From: Christensenella sp. UBA3944
GTDB lineage: Bacteria; Bacillota; Clostridia; Christensenellales; DTU072
Direction: 5' to 3'
Length of the DNA stretch: 38,361 bases
Assembly (NCBI GenBank): GCA_002385605.1
Contig: DGDU01000058.1
Location: forward strand, 3,760 to 42,120
In this document: piece by piece, positions 30,818 through 38,361 of the stretch
Numbering within the stretch: the stretch's first letter is position 1
Layout: each line of letters starts with the position of its first letter
Made by a program: the position numbers and the translations under genes
Notes under the pieces: generated by a model
Seen by the model: the letters and a program-made list of their open reading frames with translations, nothing else
Database searches by the model: none
Told to the model about the DNA's origin: nothing

Positions 30818-31995
30818 TATTTATTCCTCCTGTTGTCGAACAACTTTTTGAAAAGCTGCTTGAAATTTATAATCTTTGGTTTGTTGCACTCGGCTCTTTG
30901 ATACATTAACAGCCCCACAAGCGGGCAATGGGCGGGCTTGTTGAGGTTTACTATGGCGTCGCACGAATTGAATTCGGCGCGCCTGCCCGTGACCTTCTCT
31001 ACAATCTCACGGGAGCCGGGTATCGAAAGCCCACCGCCCGTGATAAGAATGCGAGTGTTCTCGGTTATCTCATAAGGCGAAGCGTCTATAACTTTTTTGA
31101 TTTTTTCGGCTATGTCCTGCACCCTGCAAGCGGCGACTTCGTTAACATCCGCAATCGGATAAACCGTGATTTCGGCTCCCAACTGAACTGAATAGGTATC
31201 CGATTCGGCGGGAATGAGGTTAAGGTTAATCTTTTTGGTAAGTTCCTGCGCGTGGTCGAAAGGTATCTCTAAACAGGTGGTAAGGTCGCCCGCCACATTG
31301 CCGACGCCAAGCGAAAACGCCCTAGAATAAAGTATGCCGTCGCCTTTTGCGTAAGCCACGCCGGTGCTTATGTAGCCGCAATCGACAAGTACGATACCCT
31401 CGTCGCGGGCGGCAACGGGCACGGCAAACATAAGCTGAGCGAGCATAGAAGATGTATACAAAAACTTTACGCCGAGAGCCTGCGAGAAAATCTCGAAAGT
31501 ATCCAAAAAGTAGCGCTCTCCCAAAACATAGGAAGCAAAGCTGGCCAGGCCCTTTGTGATTTGCCCTACCGGTGCCTCGGGGGTGCGCCTGCCGTTGTCA
31601 AGAATGTAATAAACGGGGGAACAGTTGAGCGGCCAATACTCCGCGTGGTTAGTGTAGGTATTGCCCTGCTCGAAAATTTTGTCTATATCCCTTTGGGTTA
31701 TTTTGCGGGGTTTGGCGAAAGTAGTATCAACCGTTTTGCACACAACCGTTGTGAATTCGGAGGGTACGCCTATTATAATCTCTTTAATGTCGGAAAATGT
31801 GGTGTCCCTGAATTTCTTTATCAGCCCTTCTAAAGCGTTGTAAAGCCCTTCCGGATTTAGAAATTCGCCGTCCTGATATCCGTCGTACTCGGCGGACGCT
31901 TTAAACAGCAGATTGTCGTTGTATTTGCCATCCTGCAACGCCAGTGTAAGCACATCGGAGCCGATATCCAACACGGCTTGCTTTTTGCCTCTCAT
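30817..31995 (-). CDS. ftsA: cell division protein FtsA (divergent)
   Basis: 392 residues of the FtsA/actin superfamily: VLDIGSDVLTLALQDG for phosphate binding, a 1C-type region (IIIGVPSEFTTVVCKTV...), IVLVDCGYISTGVAYAKGDGILYSRAFSLGVGNVAGDLTTCLEIPFDHAQELTKKI, and ITGGGLSIPGSREIVEKVTGR. The C-terminus IINFKQLFKKLFDNRRN is a basic amphipathic helix that fits a membrane-targeting sequence. Within the family it is rather divergent. FtsA anchors FtsZ to the membrane. The start has GGGAG upstream and is fed by a perfect sigma-A promoter. Confidence 0.9.
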   Translation of the reverse strand: MRGKKQAVLDIGSDVLTLALQDGKYNDNLLFKASAEYDGYQDGEFLNPEGLYNALEGLIKKFRDTTFSDIKEIIIGVPSEFTTVVCKTVDTTFAKPRKITQRDIDKIFEQGNTYTNHAEYWPLNCSPVYYILDNGRRTPEAPVGQITKGLASFASYVLGERYFLDTFEIFSQALGVKFLYTSSMLAQLMFAVPVAARDEGIVLVDCGYISTGVAYAKGDGILYSRAFSLGVGNVAGDLTTCLEIPFDHAQELTKKINLNLIPAESDTYSVQLGAEITVYPIADVNEVAACRVQDIAEKIKKVIDASPYEITENTRILITGGGLSIPGSREIVEKVTGRRAEFNSCDAIVNLNKPAHCPLVGLLMYQRAECNKPKIINFKQLFKKLFDNRRNK

Positions 31996-32038
31996 AGTTT
32001 TCTCCCGACAGGCGAAATTATTAAATATTTGTGCTTCT

Positions 32039-32067
32039 ATTATATATTAGCTGTATATTAGTGTCAA
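32039..32067 (-). promoter_or_regulatory. consensus sigma-A promoter of ftsAZ
   Basis: Minus strand: TTGACA (32067-32062), 17 bases, TATAAT (32044-32039). Every position is consensus with ideal spacing. The expected start at about 32032 gives a 36-base leader with a GGGAG ribosome site. Confidence 0.9.
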
Positions 32068-32124
32068 GGGTAAAGATTGATTAGGGCAACCTTTGTAAAG
32101 CGGTTTCCGCGGCTAAAAAAATAT

Positions 32125-32152
32125 AAAATCCTGCCGCTGCCGACAGGATTTT
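32125..32152 (-). terminator. Rho-independent terminator downstream of ftsQ
   Basis: Minus strand: AAAATCCTG (32152-32144), 10-base loop with a possible inner pair, CAGGATTTT (32133-32125), then ATATTTTTTT. It is 60-odd bases after the ftsQ stop, so the murA-ftsQ and ftsAZ transcripts are distinct. The region 31996-32214 otherwise holds only the ftsAZ promoter. Confidence 0.85.
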
Positions 32153-32214
32153 TGCATATTTACAGCTATGAAAATTTGAGAAACGCGGTTAAACCTTAAA
32201 TGCCGCTTTTGCCG

Positions 32215-32907
32215 TTACAGGTTGGCGCCCGGTCGAAGTTTGTCGCTCAGGTTAAGATACTTTGAATACTTATCCTTGAAAGCAGCCGAGAGCTGTTCGC
32301 CCTGCCCTTCTATCGTTATAACCCCGCCGCTTCTCAGGGTAAAGACTATCTTCCCTTCGGGCGTGAGGTTAACCTTTTCTATAAAAGAGGCAAGTGCTTC
32401 GTTCGAAAACCCAGCCGATTTGGCGGCAATAAGCCCTTCCCTGACCCTTTTGAGTTCGGGGATATTGAAGGTGTTTTTTACCGTTACGCCTTCTATAAAA
32501 ACGAGTTTGGAAAAGTCGGCTTCTTCCTCGATTTTGTTAAGCTGAAAGTCTATATCCGCCAAAGCGTATCCCCCGCTCTCTACGGTTACAGCGGCTATGG
32601 GAAGGCGGTGTTTGATTTTTATAATGACTTTGTTTGGGAAAACCCTTTCTATGTCGTAAATATCGATGGAATTGTCGGAAAAATACTCGCTAACCTTATC
32701 TTTTGCCTCGGTTTCGTTGATGCTCAGAATGTTGTCGCCTATGGATATTTCGGCTATCCCGGCAATATCGCCGCTTTTTATTCCCGTCGCGGAAGCGTCG
32801 CCGTCGTATACCTCTACTATCTCGTCCACCGAAAACACTACGCCGAACGCTGTAACAAGGGCAATTATTAAGACTCCCGCCAAAGCGGCAAATATCCGTT
32901 TTTTCAT
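32215..32907 (-). CDS. ftsQ: cell division protein FtsQ/DivIB
   Basis: 230 residues. One N-terminal transmembrane helix (about 4-26), then a POTRA domain with VDEIVEVYDGDASATGIKSGDIAGIAEISIGDNILSINETEAKDKV and IYDIERVFPNKVIIKIKHRLPIAAV, and a beta domain with YALADIDFQLNKI and GVITIEG. This is the standard FtsQ/DivIB plan, an outer-face part of the divisome. The ribosome site is AAAGG only. It follows murA by 46 bases. The family is low in sequence conservation but domain order and place are clear. Confidence 0.9.
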   Translation of the reverse strand: MKKRIFAALAGVLIIALVTAFGVVFSVDEIVEVYDGDASATGIKSGDIAGIAEISIGDNILSINETEAKDKVSEYFSDNSIDIYDIERVFPNKVIIKIKHRLPIAAVTVESGGYALADIDFQLNKIEEEADFSKLVFIEGVTVKNTFNIPELKRVREGLIAAKSAGFSNEALASFIEKVNLTPEGKIVFTLRSGGVITIEGQGEQLSAAFKDKYSKYLNLSDKLRPGANL

Positions 32908-32953
32908 TTGGCCTTTATTTGTATTCTTGTGAATTTATGCGGTAATTAAATCC

Positions 32954-34201
32954 TTACACCTTAACGATATCCGCGCCAAGGGAACTAAGTATGGCGTCGA
33001 AGTTCTCGTACCCCCTCTCGATGTGGTGAACCTCGTTGATAATCGTTGTGCCTTTGGCGTTAAGCCCGGCAAGCACCAAAGCCGCCCCGCCGCGCAAATC
33101 CATTGCCGTAACTTCGGCGCCTCTCAGGCGCTCCACCCCTCTTATGCTAGCCACGCTGCCGCTTACTATTATGCGCGCGCCCATCTTGATAAGCTCGGGA
33201 ACATGTTTGAAGCGGGTTTCGAATATGTTTTCGATAACAACCGTGTTGCCGCACGCCACCGACGCCAAAGCGCAAAGCGGTGCCTGAAGGTCGGTCGGGA
33301 AGCCGGGGTAAGGCTGGGTTTCCACCCTCTCAAAAGGCAAAAGCCTTCTGTCTGCTTTAATGTATATTTTATCATTGTTAACTTTGATTTTGCAACCGCT
33401 TTTGGAAAGTTTGGACAAAAGGGCGTGCAGGTGGGCGGGACGGGCGCCGATAAGCTCTACCTCCCCACCGCAAATGGCGCACGCCATAAGGTATGTGCCG
33501 GCGACAATACGGTCGGGTATCGTGGTGTATTCGGTTCCCTTCAGCGACTCTACTCCTTCTATGGTGATAAAGGGCGTACCCGCGCCCGATACTTTAGCCC
33601 CCATGAGGTTGAGAAAATCCTGAAGCCCCTCGATTTCGGGCTCCCTGGCGGCGTTAGATATAGTTGTTATGCCTTTGGCGGTTGCAGCGAGAAGCATTAC
33701 ATTTTCGGTCGCGCCCACGCTCGGATAATCGAAATTTATGTGCGAGCCCTGCATGTTTGATGCGTCGCAATAAATGTAGCCGTACTTTTCCTCGATCTTT
33801 ACGCCCAATTCCCTGAAAGCGTCTAAATGTATGTTAATTGGCCTTAAGCCTATATCGCACCCGCCGGGGTATGCCACCTTTGCTTTTTTGCGGCGGGCAA
33901 GTACGGAGCCAAGCAAAAAAATCGAGCTTCTAAGCTCTTTTGCCAGCCCGTAAGGAATCTCGTAAGAATTAAGGTTCCCCCTTATTTTGATTGTTTCGCC
34001 GTGCCGCTCGACATCGGCCCCGATGGATTGCAAGATGCGTGCCATATTGTCCACATCCAAAAGGTCGGGACAATTATGAAGCACCACCTCCTCTTCCGTA
34101 AGAAGAGCGGCGGCGAACAGAGGAAGCACGGCGTTTTTGGCGCCCTGTAAAAACACCTTGCCGTTCAGAGCGCTTCCTCCATTGATTATGTATTTTGCCA
34201 T
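32954..34201 (-). CDS. murA: UDP-N-acetylglucosamine 1-carboxyvinyltransferase MurA
   Basis: 415 residues. All key residues are at the standard numbers: Lys22-Asn23 (GAKNAVLPLFAAALL) and the catalytic Cys115 in YPGGCDIGLRP. The Asp of fosfomycin-sensitive enzymes is kept in PGFPTDLQAPLCALA. It makes enolpyruvyl-UDP-GlcNAc, the first committed peptidoglycan precursor. Cys115 predicts fosfomycin binding (known for the family). The start has AAAGGAG upstream. It follows a 205-base gap where murG is often found. Confidence 0.97.
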   Translation of the reverse strand: MAKYIINGGSALNGKVFLQGAKNAVLPLFAAALLTEEEVVLHNCPDLLDVDNMARILQSIGADVERHGETIKIRGNLNSYEIPYGLAKELRSSIFLLGSVLARRKKAKVAYPGGCDIGLRPINIHLDAFRELGVKIEEKYGYIYCDASNMQGSHINFDYPSVGATENVMLLAATAKGITTISNAAREPEIEGLQDFLNLMGAKVSGAGTPFITIEGVESLKGTEYTTIPDRIVAGTYLMACAICGGEVELIGARPAHLHALLSKLSKSGCKIKVNNDKIYIKADRRLLPFERVETQPYPGFPTDLQAPLCALASVACGNTVVIENIFETRFKHVPELIKMGARIIVSGSVASIRGVERLRGAEVTAMDLRGGAALVLAGLNAKGTTIINEVHHIERGYENFDAILSSLGADIVKV

Positions 34202-34234
34202 AGGATAATCTCCTTTGTTTCATTACATAATATG

Positions 34235-34283
34235 CGGGCTTTTTGCAAGAAGTTTACGAGGATTTGACGGCGGAAAAAGCCCG
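34235..34283. repeat. 10-bp inverted repeat in the leader of murA
   Basis: CGGGCTTTTT (34235-34244) and AAAAAGCCCG (34274-34283) with a 29-base spacer. A smaller pair TGAGGC/GCCTCA (34288-34293, 34306-34311) lies beside it. Neither has a T-run for termination of ftsW, for which I see only a poor hairpin at about 34360-34390. Confidence 0.5.
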
Positions 34284-34406
34284 TATCTGAGGCAAATTTT
34301 ATCAAGCCTCAAAAGTATATAATATTAATAAATTTTCCGCTAAGTTACAAAAATGCGCCAAAAAAAGGGCTCCTTAAAAGAACCTCTTTATTAACATTTC
34401 GTAAAA

Positions 34407-35513
34407 CTATTTTCTTGTTTGTGTCGAGGGCGGCCCGAACTTTGCCTGCCTGCCCGCTATGTTAATAAGAAGCCCCGAAGCGAACATGAAAACAATCAGG
34501 GAGCTCCCGCCGGCGCTTATGTACGGTAGAGGCAAGCCCGTCGGCGGTATTGAGCCGCTGACGACCGCTATGTTTATCAGTGTCTGCACGGCAATGACGG
34601 TTGTTATCCCCGCCGCGAGAAGGGAGTTATACCTGTCCTCCGCCCTCATAGCGACCATTATGCCCGATACTATGAGCACGAAAAACACGCCGAGCACCAA
34701 AACAGAGCCGAACAGCCCGAGTTCTTCCCCTATCACCGAGAATATGAAGTCGGATTCGGCAAAGGGCAAAAAGAGGTATTTTTGCCTGCTGGCAAACAGC
34801 CCGACCCCGAACAATCCGCCCGATCCCAGGGCGTAATAGGATTGTATCAGCTGGTAGCCTTCCTCAAGCGGCGAGTCCCAGGGGTTAATAAAGGCAAGAA
34901 GCCTTCGTATTCTGTACGGTTCGGCGAAGATGAGGGCGGGCACCCCCGCGGCGGCGACAGAGCTAGCGAAGATAAAATACCTCCCTCTCATGCCGCCCAG
35001 GAAAAGCATCGTAAGCATCGTCAGCCCGATGCACATCGTGATGGACATATTAGGCTCCATCATAACGGCTACGCACATCGCTATGCCAGAAAGGGCGGGA
35101 ATAATCGCGTACTTGAAGCTTATGGGCGGGCGCTCCGAAAACTCGCCCGCGAGAAGCATAACAAGGGCGAACTTGGCTATTTCGGAGGGCTGGAAGGTTA
35201 TTACTTTAAGGTCTATCCATCTTGTGGCGCCGTAGCTGGTGCTGCCCACCCCGGGTATAAAGAGTATAAGAAGCAGCACCATAGCAACGGAATAAATAAT
35301 CCAGCGTATTTTTTTAAGGAATTCTGTTTTTATTTTTGTGGCGGCAAACATGGCGGCAAGCCCCGCGGCAAACGCAAGGGCCTGCTTTTTTACATAGTAA
35401 AATTCGTCGCCCATGTTTACTTTCGCCGAATACGAGCTAGCGGAATATATCATTACCAACCCGAAAAGCGAAAGAAAAAGGGTGGTTATCAGAATTCTAA
35501 CCTTTAAGCGCAT
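34407..35513 (-). CDS. ftsW: peptidoglycan glycosyltransferase FtsW (SEDS)
   Basis: 368 residues from the ATG at 35513 (AAGGATC 8 bases upstream). About ten transmembrane helices. SEDS blocks: FGLVMIYSASSY, the loop RWIDLKVITFQPSEIAKFALVM, GFLFA-like stretch PLEEGYQLIQSYYALGSGGLFGVGLFASRQKYLFLPFAESDFIFSVIGEELG, and NIAVVSGSIPPTGLPLPYISAGGSS. It makes glycan strands at the septum with a class B PBP. The start lies 14 bases inside murD; the end has no obvious terminator. The expected downstream neighbour murG is absent. Confidence 0.97.
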   Translation of the reverse strand: MRLKVRILITTLFLSLFGLVMIYSASSYSAKVNMGDEFYYVKKQALAFAAGLAAMFAATKIKTEFLKKIRWIIYSVAMVLLLILFIPGVGSTSYGATRWIDLKVITFQPSEIAKFALVMLLAGEFSERPPISFKYAIIPALSGIAMCVAVMMEPNMSITMCIGLTMLTMLFLGGMRGRYFIFASSVAAAGVPALIFAEPYRIRRLLAFINPWDSPLEEGYQLIQSYYALGSGGLFGVGLFASRQKYLFLPFAESDFIFSVIGEELGLFGSVLVLGVFFVLIVSGIMVAMRAEDRYNSLLAAGITTVIAVQTLINIAVVSGSIPPTGLPLPYISAGGSSLIVFMFASGLLINIAGRQAKFGPPSTQTRK

Positions 35514-36783
35514 ATACCAGATCCTTGAAGTTGTTGCCCCGCTCGACATAGCTCGAGTAGCGGTCGAAGCTGGCGCAGGCGGGCGAGAACAATATGGTAT
35601 CTATGCCTTCCATGCTGTAAAGCATGCGTATGGCGTCTTTTAATGTCGGGCAAATTTTGATATTCTGGAAGCCCACCTTCATGGCGGCGCTGTATATTTT
35701 CTCGTCGTTTGCCCCCGTTACCGCGACAAACATTACTTTGGGATCGAGGTCGTCGAAGAACTCGCAGAACTCCTCGTGCTTGTCCGAGCCGCCGAGAATA
35801 AGCCCCACCTTGCCCGCTACCGAGTCTATCGCAGCCTTGCAGGCGGCTATATTTGTGCCCTTACTGTCGTTGTAGAAGGTCTTGTTGTCTATTGTGGAAA
35901 CATACTCTATGCGGTGCGGCAGCAGCTTGTAGTCGCGAATTAGGGAAATCATCTGGTCTTTTCTCGCGCCCAAAACAGCCATTGTATTAAGGGCGACCAT
36001 CATATTGAACCTGTTGTGCTCGCCCTTTGCCCTGCACTCGCGGGCGGAAATTAGCGGCTCGCCCTGGTAGTAATAATAATTGTCCTTTACATATACCTCG
36101 CCTATGTTTTCCCTGTGGGACACCCAAAGCACGGTTGAAGGAAGAGTTTTGGCTATCTCCCTCATGGTGCGGCTGTCGTAATTGAGTATGGCAAAATCGC
36201 TCTTGTCCTGATTCAGAAAAACCCTCTTTTTTGCTTCGACATAAGCTTCAAAGCTAGCGTATCTGTCAAGATGGTCGGGCGCGAGATTAAGAAGCGCCGC
36301 GACCTTGGCCTTAATGTTAGAGGTGTACTCCAGCTGGAAGCTCGAAGCCTCTATAACGGCGTATTCAAGTTCGGTGCCGTCAAGCACTACTTGGCTTACG
36401 GGATAGCCGATGTTGCCCATCGCCATGGACTTTTTGCCCATAATCGAAATGCCTTTGTTTATCATATCGACTGTTGTCGTCTTTCCGTTGGTGCCGGTTA
36501 CCATTATTTTTTCGGCGTCCAGCATATTGGCGCCGTAATCAAGTTCGCTTATTATGGGTATATTCCTCTTTATCGCCTCGGCGACGATGGGATGGGAGTT
36601 GGGGATACCCGGGCTGATGATTATAAAAGCAAGGCCGTCGAGGGCTTCCGTTCCCCTGTTGCGCCAATTGTTCTTGAGTTCCAGCCTGTCGTCGTAAATT
36701 CGTACATTATACCCGTTTTTCTCGAGCAGAGTTGAAACGGATATACCGCTGGTCTGCATACCCATTACCAATACATTTTTCAT
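35497..36783 (-). CDS. murD: UDP-N-acetylmuramoyl-L-alanine--D-glutamate ligase MurD
   Basis: 428 residues. An N-terminal NAD-like fold domain (LVMGMQTSGISVSTLLEKNG), the Mur-ligase P-loop VTGTNGKTTT (about 95-104), LNLAPDHLDRYASFEAYVEAK in the middle, and the C-domain with LLPHRIEYVSTIDNKTFYNDSKGTNIAA and LILGGSDKHEEFCEF. It adds D-Glu to UDP-MurNAc-L-Ala. The start has a GGAGG site. It follows mraY by 18 bases and overlaps ftsW by 17 bases. Confidence 0.97.
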   Translation of the reverse strand: MKNVLVMGMQTSGISVSTLLEKNGYNVRIYDDRLELKNNWRNRGTEALDGLAFIIISPGIPNSHPIVAEAIKRNIPIISELDYGANMLDAEKIMVTGTNGKTTTVDMINKGISIMGKKSMAMGNIGYPVSQVVLDGTELEYAVIEASSFQLEYTSNIKAKVAALLNLAPDHLDRYASFEAYVEAKKRVFLNQDKSDFAILNYDSRTMREIAKTLPSTVLWVSHRENIGEVYVKDNYYYYQGEPLISARECRAKGEHNRFNMMVALNTMAVLGARKDQMISLIRDYKLLPHRIEYVSTIDNKTFYNDSKGTNIAACKAAIDSVAGKVGLILGGSDKHEEFCEFFDDLDPKVMFVAVTGANDEKIYSAAMKVGFQNIKICPTLKDAIRMLYSMEGIDTILFSPACASFDRYSSYVERGNNFKDLVYALKG

Positions 36784-36801
36784 AATTTTTACCTCCGTCA
36801 G

Positions 36802-37803
36802 CTAAATAATGATAAGACTTACTACACCCGCGATAGCGGTAATGATGCCATAGAAAGCGACGATTTTTGTTTCGTTGTAGCCTTTCAGCTCAAGATGATG
36901 GTGGAAGGGCGACATAAGAAACACCCTTCTGCCCTTTAACTTAAAAAACGCGACCTGTATAATTACTGATACGCAGCTAACCACATACATTATGCCCACA
37001 AGGACACTTATTAGCGGATTTTTGGAGAATAAAGCTATTGCGCCTACCGCCCCGCCGAGAGCCAAAGCGCCCGTGTCGCCCATTATGAACTTTGCCTTAT
37101 AGCTGTTAAACCATAAAAAGGACAAAAGCCCGCCTACAAGCGCTCCGCAAAATACGGTAAGCTTCTGAAGCTCGCCCGCAAGAAGGGTATTGCCGTTGTC
37201 CATAGCCTCAAACATCGTTATTGCGATTATTATCGTAAAGGTCGCCATATACGCCGCCGTAGTGCTTCCGGCAAGCCCGTCCAACCCGTCGGTGAGGTTT
37301 ACGGCGTTGGACATAGCAATAAACACAAAGGCGGCGAAGGGTATATACCAGGCGCCCATCTGAAGGGTTTTGCCCGATATGGGTATATTTATCTCGGTAC
37401 CTATGTACGGGCTTTTTGCGCAATAAAATGCCGCTATAATAGCGACCGCCAGCTGCGAAATAATCTTCTGGTACGCCCTTAGGCCCATATTCCGCTTGAA
37501 TTTAACCTTTATAAAATCGTCCAGAAAGCCGATTACGCCGTAGGCAAAGAATATCAGGATTATCACCGTGCAGAGGGCGCTCTTGTAGCCTCCCATCACA
37601 AGTGAAACAATTATCGCAGAAAACAAAAACACCGTCCCGCCCATCGTCGGGGTATTGTTTTTGTCCTTGTGCTGCTCGACATACGAAAGAATCTCCTGCA
37701 CGCTCTTTGTCTTTTTCGCAAGCTTAAGGAAAGCGGGAGCTATAAGCATTCCCACAAAAAAGGAAGCTATTATGGCTATTAAGGCGGGTATTATCGCGTT
37801 CAC
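36802..37803 (-). CDS. mraY: phospho-N-acetylmuramoyl-pentapeptide-transferase MraY
   Basis: 333 residues, about ten transmembrane helices. Catalytic blocks: GVIGFLDDFIKVKFKRNMGL with the two Asp, NAVNLTDGLDGLAGS with the essential Asp, and MSPFHHHLELKG near the end. It attaches UDP-MurNAc-pentapeptide to undecaprenyl phosphate, giving lipid I. The start is GTG at 37803 with GGGAG upstream, overlapping the murE stop as GTGA. Confidence 0.97.
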   Translation of the reverse strand: MNAIIPALIAIIASFFVGMLIAPAFLKLAKKTKSVQEILSYVEQHKDKNNTPTMGGTVFLFSAIIVSLVMGGYKSALCTVIILIFFAYGVIGFLDDFIKVKFKRNMGLRAYQKIISQLAVAIIAAFYCAKSPYIGTEINIPISGKTLQMGAWYIPFAAFVFIAMSNAVNLTDGLDGLAGSTTAAYMATFTIIIAITMFEAMDNGNTLLAGELQKLTVFCGALVGGLLSFLWFNSYKAKFIMGDTGALALGGAVGAIALFSKNPLISVLVGIMYVVSCVSVIIQVAFFKLKGRRVFLMSPFHHHLELKGYNETKIVAFYGIITAIAGVVSLIII

Positions 37804-38361
37804 AGGTTGTATCTCCCGAAAATTTCCTCAACTACTTTTTTGTCCGAATAGGGTATTTTTATACCCTTTACCTCCATATACTCCTCCCCGCCCTTGCCGG
37901 CTATTACAATGACATCCTGCGGCGAGGCGGTTAAAATGGCGTAGGTTATGGCGTGCTCCCTGTCGGCTATCGTTATATAGTCGCTGCTTATTTCCCTGTA
38001 GCCCTGCTCTATTTGCGCGATTATGTCCTCGGGATTTTCGTCCCTGCTGTTATCCGAGGTTATAACGGTAAAATCGGCGTATTCGGCGGCAATCCTGCCC
38101 ATTACAGCCCGCTTTTTGGTATCGCGGTTTCCACCGCAGCCGAATACGGCAATAAGCTTGCCCGAGCATATCCTCCTTGCCGCTTTAAGAAGGTTCTTGA
38201 GCCCGTCGGGCGTGTGGGCAAAGTCTATAATCACTTTCTTGCCGCCGTCTATTACATTGAACCTCCCTTTAACGGGGTCCATTTTCATAAAAGCCAAAGC
38301 TATGCGGCGAAGGTCTATACCCAGCGTTTTGCACGCCGTAATTGCCGCCAATGCGTTGTAG
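37800..38361 (-). CDS. murE: UDP-N-acetylmuramoyl-tripeptide synthetase MurE, C-terminal part (cut by window edge)
   Basis: The last 186 codons; the frame is open to the right edge. YNALAAITACKTLGID matches the (N.YN.LAAi) block, FGCGGNRDTKKRAVMG is the MurE signature, and ITSDNSRDENP replaces the usual SDNPR.E.P, whose Arg is used by meso-diaminopimelate enzymes and is kept here (DNSR). At VIAGKGGEEYMEV the usual GKGHE His is Gly. The Arg suggests diaminopimelate as third residue, as in most Clostridia, but with the Pro-to-Ser change this needs testing. Confidence 0.92.
   Translation of the reverse strand, partial: YNALAAITACKTLGIDLRRIALAFMKMDPVKGRFNVIDGGKKVIIDFAHTPDGLKNLLKAARRICSGKLIAVFGCGGNRDTKKRAVMGRIAAEYADFTVITSDNSRDENPEDIIAQIEQGYREISSDYITIADREHAITYAILTASPQDVIVIAGKGGEEYMEVKGIKIPYSDKKVVEEIFGRYNL

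Noticed and set aside
33023..33760. 245-codon open frame on the plus strand
   Set aside because: Antisense to murA, which is intact with Lys22 and Cys115; the plus frame is a shadow.
34782..35507. 241-codon open frame on the plus strand
   Set aside because: Antisense to ftsW; composition (Arg/Lys/Gly/His) is that of a shadow frame.

Overview
The window looks like chromosome of an endospore-forming member of the Clostridia, probably anaerobic and from an uncultivated lineage. The evidence is: a complete spoIIIAA-AH operon, spoVAC-AD-AE, the sporulation sigma factors SigE, SigG and SigK, a division and cell-wall (dcw) cluster that runs into spoIIGA-sigE, a rubrerythrin, and a biotin-dependent Na+-pump-type decarboxylase operon. 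The genus assignment is not supported by anything I can compute here. Every protein gene I can support is on the minus strand; the only plus-strand gene is the RNase P RNA (rnpB). I see no insertion sequence, phage gene, tRNA, rRNA or CRISPR array.

Layout, in plus coordinates (transcription mostly runs right to left). 1-1875: biotin carrier (cut by the left edge), OadG-like membrane subunit and carboxyltransferase, with a clear sigma-A promoter. 2130-6655: spoIIIAA-AH, the SpoIIIA part of the mother cell-forespore channel, with a candidate sigma-E promoter and two terminator-like hairpins after it. 6804-8428: efp and an M24 peptidase. 8480-10321: spoVAC-AD-AE, preceded by a 27-codon small ORF. 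10548-11165: an unrecognised membrane-anchored exported protein. 11234-16335: DUF1292 protein, ruvX, ABC-2 permease, ABC ATPase, rubrerythrin and rarA, probably one transcript. 16399-23781: a 2460-residue cyclic beta-glucan synthase-like GT84/GH94 protein. 23931-24255: rnpB. 24326-28791: sigK, an RluA-type pseudouridine synthase, nrdR, ylmC/ymxH, sigG, a small MGMT-family protein and sigE. 28784-38361: spoIIGA, ftsZ, ftsA, ftsQ, murA, ftsW, murD, mraY and the 3' part of murE.

How it works together: murE-mraY-murD-ftsW-murA-ftsQ-ftsA-ftsZ builds and divides the wall. spoIIGA-sigE follows ftsZ, so the SigE protease and SigE itself adjoin the division genes. A SigE-type promoter precedes both spoIIIAA and sigK, and a SigF/SigG-type promoter precedes sigG, so much of the compartment-specific cascade can be read from this one segment. 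SpoIIIA supports late SigG activity, and spoVA (a SigG target in known species) handles dipicolinic acid uptake.

The most unusual points are: (1) the pro-SigK reading frame has a well-placed Shine-Dalgarno and SigE promoter but an ATT where a start codon should be; (2) rarA, the M24 peptidase and spoIIIAA each lack a Shine-Dalgarno and have a -10 element only 5-6 bases before the ATG, which predicts leaderless mRNAs; (3) sigK, sigG and sigE lie within 4.5 kb of one another; (4) two copies of a 17-bp palindrome lie between sigE and the MGMT-family gene; (5) the ylmC ribosome-binding site sits in the terminator hairpin that follows sigG; (6) murG is missing from its usual place. No wholly new system such as a defence island was found.
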